A stretch of 34,494 bases of DNA from an uncultured Chitinophagaceae bacterium (GCA_903895845.1 CAITVK010000079.1:1-34494), one strand, 5' to 3'. Counted from the stretch's first letter, positions 7,340 through 17,422 are shown. Numbers and translations: made by a program. Notes: a model not told the origin generated them from the letters alone.

Positions 7340-8845
7340 CTAAATCATTGCTTCTAGAATGGAGCTATCTTTTGTCTCAAGGATAGAATCCCCCATCAAG
7401 AACTCATCAACTTTTCTGGCACATTCACGTCCTTCACTGATTGCCCACACAACTAAACTTTGTCCGCGACGCATATCGCCAGCAGCAAATACTTTTGCAA
7501 TACTTGTTTGATATTGCTTCTCATTTGCCTTCACATTGCCACGAGCATCTAGTTCAATATCCAATTGTTCCAATAAACCTTCTTTCTGAGGATGCATGAA
7601 GCCCATTGCTAACAAAGCTAATTCGCAAGGCAACTCGCGCTCGCTTCCAGCTACTTCTACAAAGTTTGCAGGGCGACCATCTTCTGTAATCTTCCATTCA
7701 AGGTCAACTACTTTCAATGCTTTTAAGTTACCTTTTCCATCACCAATAAATTCTTTTGTGGCAATAGCCCAATGACGGTCTGCTCCTTCTTCGTGAGAAG
7801 AAGTTGTTTTTAATATCATTGGATAGGTTGGCCAAGGCATAAATGGAGTTCTTTCGGTAGCTGGCTTAGGCATCAACTCAAATTGAGTAACAGATGCAGC
7901 ACCGTGACGGTTACTTGTACCCACGCAGTCACTACCCGTATCACCGCCACCAATTACTACTACATTTTTACCTGTAGCGCGAACTTCATTTGGTAGAATA
8001 TTGCTTTCTATTGTTTCATTTGCATAAGGATTGGAGCCATCAACAGTCTTATTGTTTTGCTTGAGGAATTGCATTGCGAAATAAACACCATTCAACTCGC
8101 GGCCAGGAACTGGCAAGTCTCTTGGAACAGTAGATCCGCCTGCCAGAACTATGGCGCTGTATTCTCTTAGCAAATCACTTACATGAACATTAACGCCCAC
8201 GTTAGATAAGCATTTGAATGTGACGCCTTCTTCTTCCATTACGGCAATACGGCGGTCGATAACCTTCTTCTCTAATTTGAAATCTGGAATACCATAACGC
8301 AATAATCCGCCTGGCTTCTCATCTCTTTCAAAAACTACTACGGTATGACCTGCATAGTTTAATTGCGCAGCAGCAGCTAGTCCTGCAGGGCCACTTCCTA
8401 TTACAGCTACTTTTTTACCAGTTCTAAGGTTTGGCTTGCGTGCTTTTACAAAGCCTTTCTCGAAAGCGATTTCGATAATATGTTTCTCAATTTCTTCAAT
8501 AGCAACAGGCGGTTGATTGATGCCTAACACGCAAGCGCTTTCGCATGGTGCCGGACAGATTCTACCTGTAAACTCTGGGAAGTTATTGGTGCTGATAAGT
8601 ATCTCGTAGGCTTCCTTGAAGTTGCCATCATATACTGCATCATTAAATTCGGGGATTACATTGCCCAAAGGACATCCACTGTGACAGAAAGGAACGCCAC
8701 AATTCATACAACGAGCAGATTGTTGGCCTAACTCTTTATCTGAATAATGAAATTCAAACTCTTTATAATCTTTCTTACGCTCTTCTGGGGAACGTTTTGC
8801 GGGTAATGCTCTTGTAAACTCTAAGAATCCGGTTGGTTTGCCCAT
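7340..8845 (-). CDS. gltD: Glutamate synthase small (beta) subunit
   Basis: GltD passes electrons from NADPH through FAD and Fe-S clusters to the GltB subunit for glutamate synthesis. The product has 501 aa, a normal length. The N-terminal ferredoxin-like part has cysteines at 46, 49, 54 and 58 (CMNCGVPFCHSGC) and at 97, 101 and 105 (CPAPCESAC). A dinucleotide-binding loop VIGSGPAGLAAA sits at 148-159 (FAD), and a second glycine-rich loop VVIGGGDTGSDC near 296-307 (NADPH). The ATG gives the family's MGKPTGF start. It lies 117 bp behind gltB with a 21-bp inverted repeat in the gap, and is followed by a terminator. Confidence 0.97.
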   Translation of the reverse strand: MGKPTGFLEFTRALPAKRSPEERKKDYKEFEFHYSDKELGQQSARCMNCGVPFCHSGCPLGNVIPEFNDAVYDGNFKEAYEILISTNNFPEFTGRICPAPCESACVLGINQPPVAIEEIEKHIIEIAFEKGFVKARKPNLRTGKKVAVIGSGPAGLAAAAQLNYAGHTVVVFERDEKPGGLLRYGIPDFKLEKKVIDRRIAVMEEEGVTFKCLSNVGVNVHVSDLLREYSAIVLAGGSTVPRDLPVPGRELNGVYFAMQFLKQNNKTVDGSNPYANETIESNILPNEVRATGKNVVVIGGGDTGSDCVGTSNRHGAASVTQFELMPKPATERTPFMPWPTYPMILKTTSSHEEGADRHWAIATKEFIGDGKGNLKALKVVDLEWKITEDGRPANFVEVAGSERELPCELALLAMGFMHPQKEGLLEQLDIELDARGNVKANEKQYQTSIAKVFAAGDMRRGQSLVVWAISEGRECARKVDEFLMGDSILETKDSSILEAMI

Positions 8846-8894
8846 ATCGCTCTCAGCCTGTTTTATTTGTGAATGAATGTGTTTATTTTAGTGG

Positions 8895-8951
8895 TAAGTC
8901 ATAAGTTGTAAGTAAAGAAATAAAGCACTATTACTTACGACTTATGACTTA
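8895..8951. repeat. Inverted repeat, family A, between gltB and gltD
   Basis: Arms at 8895-8915 and 8931-8951 are 21 nt with a single mismatch and a 15-nt loop. The arm word contains AAGTCATAAGTTGTAAGTAA. The same word with small changes builds the inverted repeat at 21390-21502, so this is a dispersed family and not a chance palindrome. There is no T-run on either side, so it is not a typical terminator. It may act as an mRNA processing or stability hairpin between the two subunit genes. Confidence 0.8.
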
Positions 8952-8962
8952 ATACTGATGCC

Positions 8963-11900
8963 TTATTTCGCTACGCTCTTTGTCGCGTTTGCTGCTTTGC
9001 TTTGTAAAACCTTCTTATAATCTTTCGGGAATACTTTAACGAAGTTCTTTAATTGATTTTCGAAATCGTCTAATACAAACTTGGCAACAGTACTTCCTGT
9101 GTAGTCAAAGTGTTTTGATATTAATGACTTTAGCTCGTCAATATCTTCAGCAGCTACTGGGTCTAAGTCGATCATTTCCATGTTACAGCTACCTGCAAAT
9201 GTTCCTTTCACATCGTACACATAAGCAATACCACCACTCATGCCCGCAGCGAAGTTTCTTCCAGTATCACCCAAAATAACTACTCTACCACCAGTCATGT
9301 ACTCACAACCATGATCGCCAACACCTTCCACAACTACTTGTGCTCCGGAGTTACGTACAGCAAAACGTTCGCCTGCTTTACCTCTGATGAACGCTGTTCC
9401 ATCGGTTGCACCATAGAAGGCCACGTTGCCAATGATGATATTATCTTCTGGTACAAATGAGGACTTCTTTGAAGGATAAACAATCAGTTTTGCACCGCTT
9501 AATCCTTTACCAAAGTAGTCATTTGCATCGCCTTCTAGTTCTAGTGTAACCCCTTTAGTATTAAAGGCGCCAAAACTTTGTCCGGCAGTACCATTAAATT
9601 TAAAATGTACAGTATCTGGGGCCAATCCTAGTGCACGATAACGCTTTGTAATCTCATTAGAAACAACCGTTCCTGCGGTTCTGTCCGTATTCTTGATGTT
9701 GAAAGTAGCAGAAATCTTTTCTTGATTGTCTAATGCTGGTTGAGCCGCTTTTAGTAACTGCCAATCCAATATATCCGACATCATGTGATCTTGTTCTTCC
9801 GTATTATACAAACCAACATAAGGATTTGCAGGCTCTTTGAACAGAATTGGGGATAAATCCAGTTTGCTATATTTCCAGTGATTTAAGTTTTCCCTTGTTT
9901 GAAGATAGTCTGTCTGACCAATCATTTCATTCACGGTTCTGAAACCTAAATCCGCCATGATTTCCCTTAACTCTTCTACCATAAATTTGAAGAAGTTAAC
10001 AACGTGGTCAGGATTTCCCTTGAAACGTTTTCTCAATTCAGGATCTTGTGTAGCAACGCCTACAGGGCATGTATTCAAATGGCATTTACGCATCATGATA
10101 CAGCCTTCAACAACGAGCGCAGCGGTTGCAACGCCCCATTCTTCTGCACCTAACAAAGCAGCAATGGCAATATCCCTACCTGTTTTCATCTGTCCGTCTG
10201 CCTGAACGACTACACGGCTACGCAATTTGTTTTTAACCAGTGTTTGATGGGTTTCAGCCAAGCCTAATTCCCATGGTAGACCCGCATGTTTGATTGAACT
10301 TACCGGAGAAGCACCTGTTCCGCCGTCATAACCTGCTATCAATACCACATCTGCTTTCGCTTTTGTAACACCTGCGGCTATAGTACCAACCCCTGCCTTA
10401 GATACCAGCTTAACGCTGACTCTTGCCGCACGGTTTGCGTTCTTTAGGTCAAATATTAATTGAGCTAAATCTTCAATGGAGTAAATATCGTGGTGTGGAG
10501 GAGGCGATATCAAACCAACACCTGGTGTTGAGTGACGAACACGTCCAATCCAGTCATCCACTTTGTGTCCTGGCAATTGTCCACCTTCACCTGGTTTCGC
10601 TCCTTGGGCCATCTTTATCTGCAATTCGTCTGCTTCTGTCAGGTATAAGCTGGTTACACCAAAACGTGCAGACGCTACTTGCTTGATTGCACTTCTCATG
10701 CTATCCCCATTGGGCAATTTCTCAAAGCGGATTTCATCTTCTCCACCTTCCCCTGTATTGCTCTTACCACCCAAGCGGTTCATAGCAATGGCTAAGGTAC
10801 TGTGCGCCTCATGTGAGATAGAACCAAAGCTCATAGCCCCGGTAGCAAAACGTTTATAGATGTTTTCAGCCGGTTCTACTTCCTCAATGGAAATAGATGG
10901 TCTGTTATGTTTAAAATCTAATAAGCTCCTGAGCGTACAAGCCTTTTCAGCCTGATCATTTACAGCCTTAGAATACTTCTTAAAGGTTGGATAATCATTT
11001 GTACTGGTTGAATGCTGCAACAAGTGGATGGTTTGTGGATTGAATAGGTGGAATTCCCCTTTTCTTTTCCACTGATACACACCACCTACTGGCAATCTCT
11101 CCACAGGAATTTCCTTTTTGCTGAATGCAAACTGGTGTTTTGCCAATGCTTCTTTGGCTATTTCATCTAAGCCCATTCCTTCTATACGGGAGGTGGCTCC
11201 TGTGAAGTAGCGGTCTACTACTGCTTGATTAATACCTACTATTTCAAATATTTGCGCTCCTTGATAAGATTGAAGTGTAGAAATTCCCATCTTAGAGAAT
11301 ACTTTCAACAAACCATCACACACGGCTTTGATGTAGTTTTTCTTTAATTGTTCAGCATCTAAGTTTGTATCTAGTTTTCCTTGAATCTTCAGGTCGCGGA
11401 TGGTAGATAAAGCCAGATAAGGATTGATAGCTGTTACACCGAAGCCTAATAAACAAGCAAAATGGTGTACTTCCCAAACGTCTCCTGCTTCAACGATCAA
11501 ACCTACTTGTCCACGGAAACCTTTTCTTATCAGATGGTGGTGTACCGCAGATACTGCCAACAAAGAAGGGATAGGTGCGTGCTCGCTATCTATTGCCCTA
11601 TCACTCAATATAATTACTTCAAAGCCATCTTCTACTGCATCGGTGGCATATTTGCACAATCTTGCCAGACCTTTTTCCAAAGAACCTGGCTTCCCGTCTG
11701 CCCTGAAATAGGTTTGTAGTGTTTTTGCCTGAAATATACCTGTATCAATACTCCTGATTTTTTCCAATTCGTGGTTGGTAAGCACCGGATGTTTCAATGC
11801 TACACTATGGCAAGCCAAAGGATCTTCAACCAACAAGTTTCCGTTGTTACCAGCAAAAGTTGCCAAGCTCATAACGAGTCTTTCTCTGATAGGATCGATT

Positions 11901-13486
11901 GGCGGGTTGGTTACTTGCGCAAATAATTGTTTAAAGTAGTTGCTTAAGTGTTGTGGTTGGTCACTCAATATTGCCAAAGGCGTATCGGTTCCCATCGAGC
12001 CGATTGGTTCTTTTCCTTCAATACACATTGGTGCAATGATGGTCTCCATATCTTCGGTGGTGTAGCCAAAAGCCTTTTGATATTTGAATATCTGATCGTG
12101 TTCCAGATGCGTAAAAGATACCCTTGGCTCAGGTAATTCCTCTAGTCTGATTTTGTATTTATTCAACCATTCGCCATAAGGTTTTTGTCCGCAAATTGTT
12201 TGTTTCAATTCTTCATCACTCACTATTCTACCCTCTTCCATGTTCACTACAAACATCTTTCCGGGTTGTAAACGGCCGTTTTCTATGATAGTGGCAGGAT
12301 CTACTGGTAAAACACCAGATTCTGAAGCCATTATCACGCGGTCATCATTGGTGACACAGTATCTTGAAGGTCGTAAACCGTTTCTGTCAAGCGTAGCGCC
12401 AATCATTTTTCCATCTGTAAAAGAGATAGAAGCTGGGCCATCCCAAGGCTCTTGGAAAGTAGCATGGAATTCATAGAATGCTTTCTTGATAGGGTCCATC
12501 TTTTCAGCATTATCCCATGCTTCAGGAATCAACATCATCATCACGTGTGGCAATGAGCGCCCACAAAGCGTTAATAATTCTATTACATTGTCCAAGCAGG
12601 CACTATCAGACTGTCCTTCGAAGATAATGGGACGCAACATTTCCATTTCTTCTTTACTAAAGAATGGAGAGAAGAATCCGCCTTCTGCTGTTTTCAACCA
12701 GTTCACATTTCCTTTTACGGTATTTATTTCTCCGTTGTGGGCAATGTATCTGAATGGTTGAGCCAACTTCCATGAAGGGAAAGTATTGGTTGCAAAACGA
12801 GAGTGAATTAATCCGTAGGCACTCACCATACGCTTATCGCTTAGGTCTGGGAAGTAGCCACGCACCTGGTTGCTTGTTAATTGACCCTTGTAAACAACTG
12901 TTTTATAAGACATAGATGCAATGTAGAAACCTACAGCATCTTTTCTGATTGTATTATTAATGGTATGACTTGCGTGGTTGCGCAGTACATATAATTTCCT
13001 TTCAAAAGCTTCCGCATCACGGATATGATCGGGGCAAGCAATAAATACTTGCTCCATTTCTGGTTCAACAGACAAGGCTGTCGGGCCAATGTCGGCAGTG
13101 TTTACGGGTACTTTGCGGTATCCAAGTATATCGAAACCCAACTTCTCTGCTGTACGGTTGAAGATGTCTCTACATTCTTCTCTTAAGCGCATGTCCTTTG
13201 GAAAAAATATTACCCCTACACCATATTTACCATACGCAGGCAGGTGAATTCCCATTTTCACACATTCATCAAAGAAAAACTCATGGGTGGTTTGTATTGC
13301 CAACCCAGCACCGTCTCCAGTATTGTTTTCACAGCCACAAGCACCACGGTGTTCCATATTCTCCAGAATGGTTAAGGCATCGGAGATAATCTGGTGGGAT
13401 TTATTGCCTTTAATGTTCGCAACAAACCCAATACCGCACGCGTCATGTTCAAAAGAGGGGTCATAGAGACCAGTATTACTTGCCAT
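8963..13486 (-). CDS. gltB: Glutamate synthase large (alpha) subunit
   Basis: GltB hydrolyses glutamine, channels the ammonia and forms glutamate from 2-oxoglutarate on an FMN/3Fe-4S centre. The product has 1507 aa, the usual size. Cys17 in HDACGIGFV is the expected amidotransferase nucleophile, so the first 16 residues are a short propeptide. The glutaminase domain is followed by the central domain, the FMN-binding synthase domain (GEGGEDEIRF, KPGEGGQLPGHKV) and the 3Fe-4S cysteines at 1129, 1135 and 1140 (CIMMRKCHLNTC). The C-terminal beta-helix domain is glycine-rich (GVGDHGCEYMTGG). It heads the minus-strand group gltB-gltD and has a candidate promoter at 13550-13581. Confidence 0.98.
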   Translation of the reverse strand: MASNTGLYDPSFEHDACGIGFVANIKGNKSHQIISDALTILENMEHRGACGCENNTGDGAGLAIQTTHEFFFDECVKMGIHLPAYGKYGVGVIFFPKDMRLREECRDIFNRTAEKLGFDILGYRKVPVNTADIGPTALSVEPEMEQVFIACPDHIRDAEAFERKLYVLRNHASHTINNTIRKDAVGFYIASMSYKTVVYKGQLTSNQVRGYFPDLSDKRMVSAYGLIHSRFATNTFPSWKLAQPFRYIAHNGEINTVKGNVNWLKTAEGGFFSPFFSKEEMEMLRPIIFEGQSDSACLDNVIELLTLCGRSLPHVMMMLIPEAWDNAEKMDPIKKAFYEFHATFQEPWDGPASISFTDGKMIGATLDRNGLRPSRYCVTNDDRVIMASESGVLPVDPATIIENGRLQPGKMFVVNMEEGRIVSDEELKQTICGQKPYGEWLNKYKIRLEELPEPRVSFTHLEHDQIFKYQKAFGYTTEDMETIIAPMCIEGKEPIGSMGTDTPLAILSDQPQHLSNYFKQLFAQVTNPPIDPIRERLVMSLATFAGNNGNLLVEDPLACHSVALKHPVLTNHELEKIRSIDTGIFQAKTLQTYFRADGKPGSLEKGLARLCKYATDAVEDGFEVIILSDRAIDSEHAPIPSLLAVSAVHHHLIRKGFRGQVGLIVEAGDVWEVHHFACLLGFGVTAINPYLALSTIRDLKIQGKLDTNLDAEQLKKNYIKAVCDGLLKVFSKMGISTLQSYQGAQIFEIVGINQAVVDRYFTGATSRIEGMGLDEIAKEALAKHQFAFSKKEIPVERLPVGGVYQWKRKGEFHLFNPQTIHLLQHSTSTNDYPTFKKYSKAVNDQAEKACTLRSLLDFKHNRPSISIEEVEPAENIYKRFATGAMSFGSISHEAHSTLAIAMNRLGGKSNTGEGGEDEIRFEKLPNGDSMRSAIKQVASARFGVTSLYLTEADELQIKMAQGAKPGEGGQLPGHKVDDWIGRVRHSTPGVGLISPPPHHDIYSIEDLAQLIFDLKNANRAARVSVKLVSKAGVGTIAAGVTKAKADVVLIAGYDGGTGASPVSSIKHAGLPWELGLAETHQTLVKNKLRSRVVVQADGQMKTGRDIAIAALLGAEEWGVATAALVVEGCIMMRKCHLNTCPVGVATQDPELRKRFKGNPDHVVNFFKFMVEELREIMADLGFRTVNEMIGQTDYLQTRENLNHWKYSKLDLSPILFKEPANPYVGLYNTEEQDHMMSDILDWQLLKAAQPALDNQEKISATFNIKNTDRTAGTVVSNEITKRYRALGLAPDTVHFKFNGTAGQSFGAFNTKGVTLELEGDANDYFGKGLSGAKLIVYPSKKSSFVPEDNIIIGNVAFYGATDGTAFIRGKAGERFAVRNSGAQVVVEGVGDHGCEYMTGGRVVILGDTGRNFAAGMSGGIAYVYDVKGTFAGSCNMEMIDLDPVAAEDIDELKSLISKHFDYTGSTVAKFVLDDFENQLKNFVKVFPKDYKKVLQSKAANATKSVAK

Positions 13487-13891
13487 TAAGTAGTTAAATT
13501 AATTAAGTAAACAATAGTTTTTCGTATTAGCAAGCTCGTCGTAAGCAGCCAAAGATAAATAAATTGCAGCTATTTTAACAATAGATTCTTTCTAAAGGTT
13601 GCAGGGGTTTTTTAGAAAACGATTTAGATATGTTTGTTCTGGTTAATGAATACATCAAAAAAAGCATTGAATCCTTCATCTTGAACTAAAGGTTGAATGC
13701 CTTTTTTGGTGGACATTTATGATGGAAGCTATCTATAAAAGAAGTTTATTTGGGGATTAAAGCCATCAGAACAGCTGCCAACTCAAGTGAAAAGATTGTA
13801 TCAAAAGGCTGCTACATCTGAGGAGGCCACAAGAGAAATATGAGTTGTGAATTATGAAATATGGGTGTTACTGGTTACTTGTTACCAGTAA
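13487..13891. other. Intergenic region upstream of gltB
   Basis: This 405-bp gap separates the gltB start from the 3' end of the SDR gene. The part next to gltB holds the candidate promoter. The stretch 13620-13860 contains no open frame I can support and no recognisable repeat. A small inverted repeat (GTTACTGGT/ACCAGTAAC) at 13867-13892 closes it. Confidence 0.6.
13550..13581 (-). promoter_or_regulatory. Candidate Bacteroidota-type promoter of gltB
   Basis: The minus strand reads TTG at 13581-13579, then 21 nt, then TATCTTTG at 13557-13550. This matches the TTG / TAnnTTTG consensus used by the Bacteroidota primary sigma factor. Transcription would start near 13543, giving a leader of roughly 55 nt before the ATG at 13486. 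Confidence 0.5.
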
Positions 13892-13892
13892 C
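13867..13892. repeat. Short inverted repeat at the 3' end of the SDR gene
   Basis: Perfect 9-bp arms (GTTACTGGT at 13867-13875 and ACCAGTAAC at 13884-13892) flank an 8-nt loop. The last arm base is also the last base of the SDR stop codon. No T-run follows on the minus strand, so a terminator role is weakly supported. Confidence 0.5.
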
Positions 13893-14650
13893 TACTCTTT
13901 GAAGAAAGTGGTGGCATTTGCTTGGGCAGAGCAGGTAACCACTAAGTCGTTGATACAAACGTGTAGGGGGAGGGAGGCGCAATAGAAAGCAATATCTGCA
14001 ACGTCTTCGGCATGTAGCGGGGTGTAGCCAGCATAGACGGCAGCGGCTTTTTGCTCATCGCCCTTGAAACGAATGTTGGAGAAATCGGTATCGGCAGAAC
14101 CCGGATGGATGGTAGTAACCCTTATTTTATGCGGTAACAAATCGACACGCATAGATTTGCCAAACATATCTACAGCAGCTTTTGTGGCGCAGTACGCATT
14201 ACCAGCGGGGTAGGTGTCTTTGGCTGCTGTGGAACCAAGGTTGATGATGAGACCTTGCTTACGGGGAATCATTAAAGGCACCACGGCTTTGCTTACATAA
14301 ATCAGTCCTTTCAGGTTGGTGTCTATCATTGTTTCCCAATCGGATAGGTCGGCATCTTCAAAGCTGTCCCTACCCAAGGCGAGTCCTGCATTGTTTATCA
14401 ATACATCAATGGCTTTCCATTCGGTGGGCAGGCTTTCGATGGCATTGAATACTGCTTCTTTATCCTGTACATCGAAGACCAGTGGGAGAACTTTAGTCCC
14501 AAAAGAGTCTATCAGTTCATTGGCAACTTGTTGCAACTTATCTGCCCTTCTGCCAGTGATGATGCAATTATAATTTGCTGCTGCAAACTTGATGGCCATT
14601 GCCTTACCAAATCCGGATGTAGCACCGGTAATCAAAACAGTCTTAGTCAT
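13892..14650 (-). CDS. Short-chain dehydrogenase/reductase (YdfG-like)
   Basis: This 252-aa protein has the classical SDR layout. The cofactor loop GATSGFGKA is near residues 9-17, NNAG is at 86-89, and the catalytic Ser140, Tyr153 and Lys157 sit in INLGSTAA and AYCATK. The RR pair in TGRRADKL at 32-39 suggests preference for NADP(H). The overall sequence is closest to the YdfG/serine-3-hydroxy-acid dehydrogenase group, which oxidises L-allo-threonine and serine-type 3-hydroxy acids, but the substrate cannot be fixed from sequence alone. It starts 9 bp behind the PKD protein, so the two are probably co-transcribed even though their functions look unrelated. Confidence 0.9.
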   Translation of the reverse strand: MTKTVLITGATSGFGKAMAIKFAAANYNCIITGRRADKLQQVANELIDSFGTKVLPLVFDVQDKEAVFNAIESLPTEWKAIDVLINNAGLALGRDSFEDADLSDWETMIDTNLKGLIYVSKAVVPLMIPRKQGLIINLGSTAAKDTYPAGNAYCATKAAVDMFGKSMRVDLLPHKIRVTTIHPGSADTDFSNIRFKGDEQKAAAVYAGYTPLHAEDVADIAFYCASLPLHVCINDLVVTCSAQANATTFFKE

Positions 14651-14659
14651 TCAATTATT

Positions 14660-17422
14660 TTATCTTATCAATACAAACGTTCCTTTACTATATAAAGTTT
14701 TTATTCCTCTGTAATCTATGCCTTTGGCTTCATAAATGTATGTGCCGGAAGGCTGTGCCTCTCCTTTGTAGTAACCATCCCATCCCTCACCAACTTTTGA
14801 AGTGGAGAACAGCATCTTACCGTATCGGTCAAATACCCTGAAGTAATCCAACTTGAGGATTCCGACTGGCGTTGGCTTTTCAGTTCTGTAAGCTGATTCC
14901 AGACCATTGGGCATAAAAACATTCGGCACAAATATCTGAGGCAGTGTCTGATAAACCAACACCCTCACCGTATCAACGGCTGAACATTTCTTTACATTAT
15001 TCAGCGTAGCTGTAACAATATAAGTAATGGAATCTACACTTAAATCATTCACTATTGCCGTTGGATTATAGATATAATTTTTATCTAAGAAATCTTGTTG
15101 CGTGTTGGTGGTTTTCCATAAGAAGGTGGCGGAGGATGAATCTACGTTCCCAATTGCAGCGAGGTGCAATGGCTCATTGATGACCACGGTTGTATCATCT
15201 CCGGCACTTATGCTTATTTTGGGAATAACCACAATATAAACAGCATCACTAATTGGTTTGGGACAAACATCCTTACCAGTATAATACGCTCTAAGTGTGT
15301 ATCTGGTATTTGTATCGGGGGAGGCAGTTGGGTTTAAGGTAGTGCTATCCAACAATGAATTGTTGGGAGACCAGTTGAAAACTGCACCGCTACTGATTCT
15401 TCCATTTAGTATTAACCTATCGCCATAGCAGACGGAATCGGACACACCAGCGCTCACAAAAGGGTAAGGATATACGTGGACAATTGCATTGTTTTCTGCA
15501 AAACATACATTGCCCAAATTTACTTTTACACTATAGGTAGTTGGGTTGAGGGGAGGGCTTAGCAACGGGCTAGCACTGCTAGCTGCTTTTATTTTTTCGG
15601 TAGGGTTAGAACTTATCCAGCTGAAATGCAACCCCTCACTCAGGTTGTTTTTCGTCCAGGTGTACCCATCACCTTCGGTTAGGGCATATAAGTTAATGCT
15701 GTCTTGCTGGCAAATCAGCGTATCTGAAGGTTCTATTTTTACAACAATGCGCGGCACCGTGTTGACCCGGACGGTATCATCGGCATAACAGCCTTGGTCG
15801 GTGAGGTAAAGATGAAACTTAGTTGTTATTTTGGGATGAACAATGGGATTGGGGATTGTATCATTGGAAACAGAGTCAGCCGGCGTCCAACGAAAGGTTG
15901 CCAATCCGCTAGGGTTCAGTTCACTTGACAACAGTTGCACACTATCTACATTGCAGATGACGGTATCGTGGAAAGGGAGATAGAGTGTTGGATTCTCTCT
16001 TACATTGATAACAATAGACGTATCGGCGGTACAGCCCACACTGTTGCCTACGACAAGCTTGACCGTTTTTGATCCTGTGGTGGGATATGTGTATGATGTA
16101 TCTTTTACGGAGAAGGTATCATTGGTTGCGGTAGGTTCGCCCAAATCCCAACTCCAGCTATTGATGCTACCATATTTGCTATAACTAGAGTCTATAAAAT
16201 AGAAAGGATTCTTGATACAGCTACTTTTAACGATAAAGTTTGCATTAAAGCCGGGATAAACCTTAAGTAAAGACTTAGCTGAATCTACACATCCAACGTT
16301 ATTAGTAACAGTCAAAGAAAATTTGTAGACCCCAGTGTCGGAATAAACATGAACAGGTTGGGGCTCGCCTGAGGTATCCAAAGAAGGTACACTAAGTGAG
16401 TCGCCAAAAACCCATGTATAACTAACGATAGACGAGGCAGTAGGCTCTTCATTAGAAAATTTAAAGGAGAAACTATTGCAATTGGAATAGACAGGATTCA
16501 GCTTTGCGGCTGTGAAAGAACAGTAATCCACTGTAATATGAATTTCTTTTTTAGTTGAGCCAATCAACACCCCGTTTCTAAACTCTAAGGCACAAACAGC
16601 TATTACATAATCGCCTGTTGTTGAGGGTGCATTTCCAGAAATAATTCCTGTGACCGGATTTATTGTTACGTTGATGCCCAATGGAGAACCACCGCTATAC
16701 GGACTCGAATAGGGTATGGAAGTGTAGGGAGGGTTGGACGGTGGATCGGGTTGAGTGCCTGCATTTGAAGCATCCCCACCTAACAAACCATCGCAAAATG
16801 TATATGCTAAAGAGTCCCCAAAAGTATTTGTATCGGGGTCTGTTGCGCTGAAATCAATAGTAAATGGGGAACTATAACAAACTAGAACCGTATCTTTTTG
16901 GGCAAAGATTGGACTATTATTTACCCTGTAGCTAACACCATTAATTACTCCTGGAATCTTGTTGGTATAGGTGATACCTACTTTGCCCGAGTTACTTACA
17001 TTTATAATACCATCTATACGACAACAACGCTGAACGGATAAAATATAACCTGCATCATTATTAGGGAGTGTTATAGTGGTAATATATACTCCTATTAAAT
17101 AGCAAACTGCACTTGGGTTGCTGATGCAAGGGTTGTAAGTAGTTTTATTTAATGTTGTTTCAGTCGATTTTTTGATAGTGACTACATTAATCAATTGATT
17201 GGTACTTGCATCAAATATTCCAAGAGGAACCGTAGCATCATCTTGTCCTGTAGTAGGATTGCAGTGAATATACTGTCTTACTGTAATTCTGTAAGTAGTG
17301 GTCTTATTTACTGTATCTGAGCTAACATATTCATATTGTATCCAACCGCCTTTAAGGTGCGCTGCTTCAGCTACCTTATGGAAGCCGAAGAACAATAAAA
17401 TGAATAACAGTAATTTCTTCAT
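14660..17422 (-). CDS. Secreted PKD protein with gliding-motility C-terminal domain
   Basis: The open frame reaches a TTG at 17449, but the ATG at 17422 gives a clean signal peptide (MKKLLLFILLFFGFHKVAEA) before AHLKGGW, so the product is 920 aa. PKD-type domains are visible near residues 314-372 (TWVFGDS, HVYSDTGVYKFSLTVTN) and 407-468 (WSWDLGE, YTYPTTGSKTVKLVV). Further Ig-like repeats follow. The last 90 or so residues (IFVPNVFMPNG, YFRVFDRYGKMLF, WDGYYKGEAQPSGTYIYE) are the CHU_C / type B sorting domain used by the type IX secretion system of gliding Bacteroidota. The protein is therefore predicted to be exported and surface-attached or released, as an adhesin or motility-associated factor. 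The SDR gene follows after 9 bp. Confidence 0.92.
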   Translation of the reverse strand: MKKLLLFILLFFGFHKVAEAAHLKGGWIQYEYVSSDTVNKTTTYRITVRQYIHCNPTTGQDDATVPLGIFDASTNQLINVVTIKKSTETTLNKTTYNPCISNPSAVCYLIGVYITTITLPNNDAGYILSVQRCCRIDGIINVSNSGKVGITYTNKIPGVINGVSYRVNNSPIFAQKDTVLVCYSSPFTIDFSATDPDTNTFGDSLAYTFCDGLLGGDASNAGTQPDPPSNPPYTSIPYSSPYSGGSPLGINVTINPVTGIISGNAPSTTGDYVIAVCALEFRNGVLIGSTKKEIHITVDYCSFTAAKLNPVYSNCNSFSFKFSNEEPTASSIVSYTWVFGDSLSVPSLDTSGEPQPVHVYSDTGVYKFSLTVTNNVGCVDSAKSLLKVYPGFNANFIVKSSCIKNPFYFIDSSYSKYGSINSWSWDLGEPTATNDTFSVKDTSYTYPTTGSKTVKLVVGNSVGCTADTSIVINVRENPTLYLPFHDTVICNVDSVQLLSSELNPSGLATFRWTPADSVSNDTIPNPIVHPKITTKFHLYLTDQGCYADDTVRVNTVPRIVVKIEPSDTLICQQDSINLYALTEGDGYTWTKNNLSEGLHFSWISSNPTEKIKAASSASPLLSPPLNPTTYSVKVNLGNVCFAENNAIVHVYPYPFVSAGVSDSVCYGDRLILNGRISSGAVFNWSPNNSLLDSTTLNPTASPDTNTRYTLRAYYTGKDVCPKPISDAVYIVVIPKISISAGDDTTVVINEPLHLAAIGNVDSSSATFLWKTTNTQQDFLDKNYIYNPTAIVNDLSVDSITYIVTATLNNVKKCSAVDTVRVLVYQTLPQIFVPNVFMPNGLESAYRTEKPTPVGILKLDYFRVFDRYGKMLFSTSKVGEGWDGYYKGEAQPSGTYIYEAKGIDYRGIKTLYSKGTFVLIR

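Noticed and set aside
9957-12761. Multiple plus-strand open frames of 60-100 codons
   Set aside because: All are antisense to gltB and show no domain pattern.
13620-13860. Transposase remnant upstream of gltB
   Set aside because: A short translated stretch was inspected, but no transposase motif, terminal repeat or target duplication was found.
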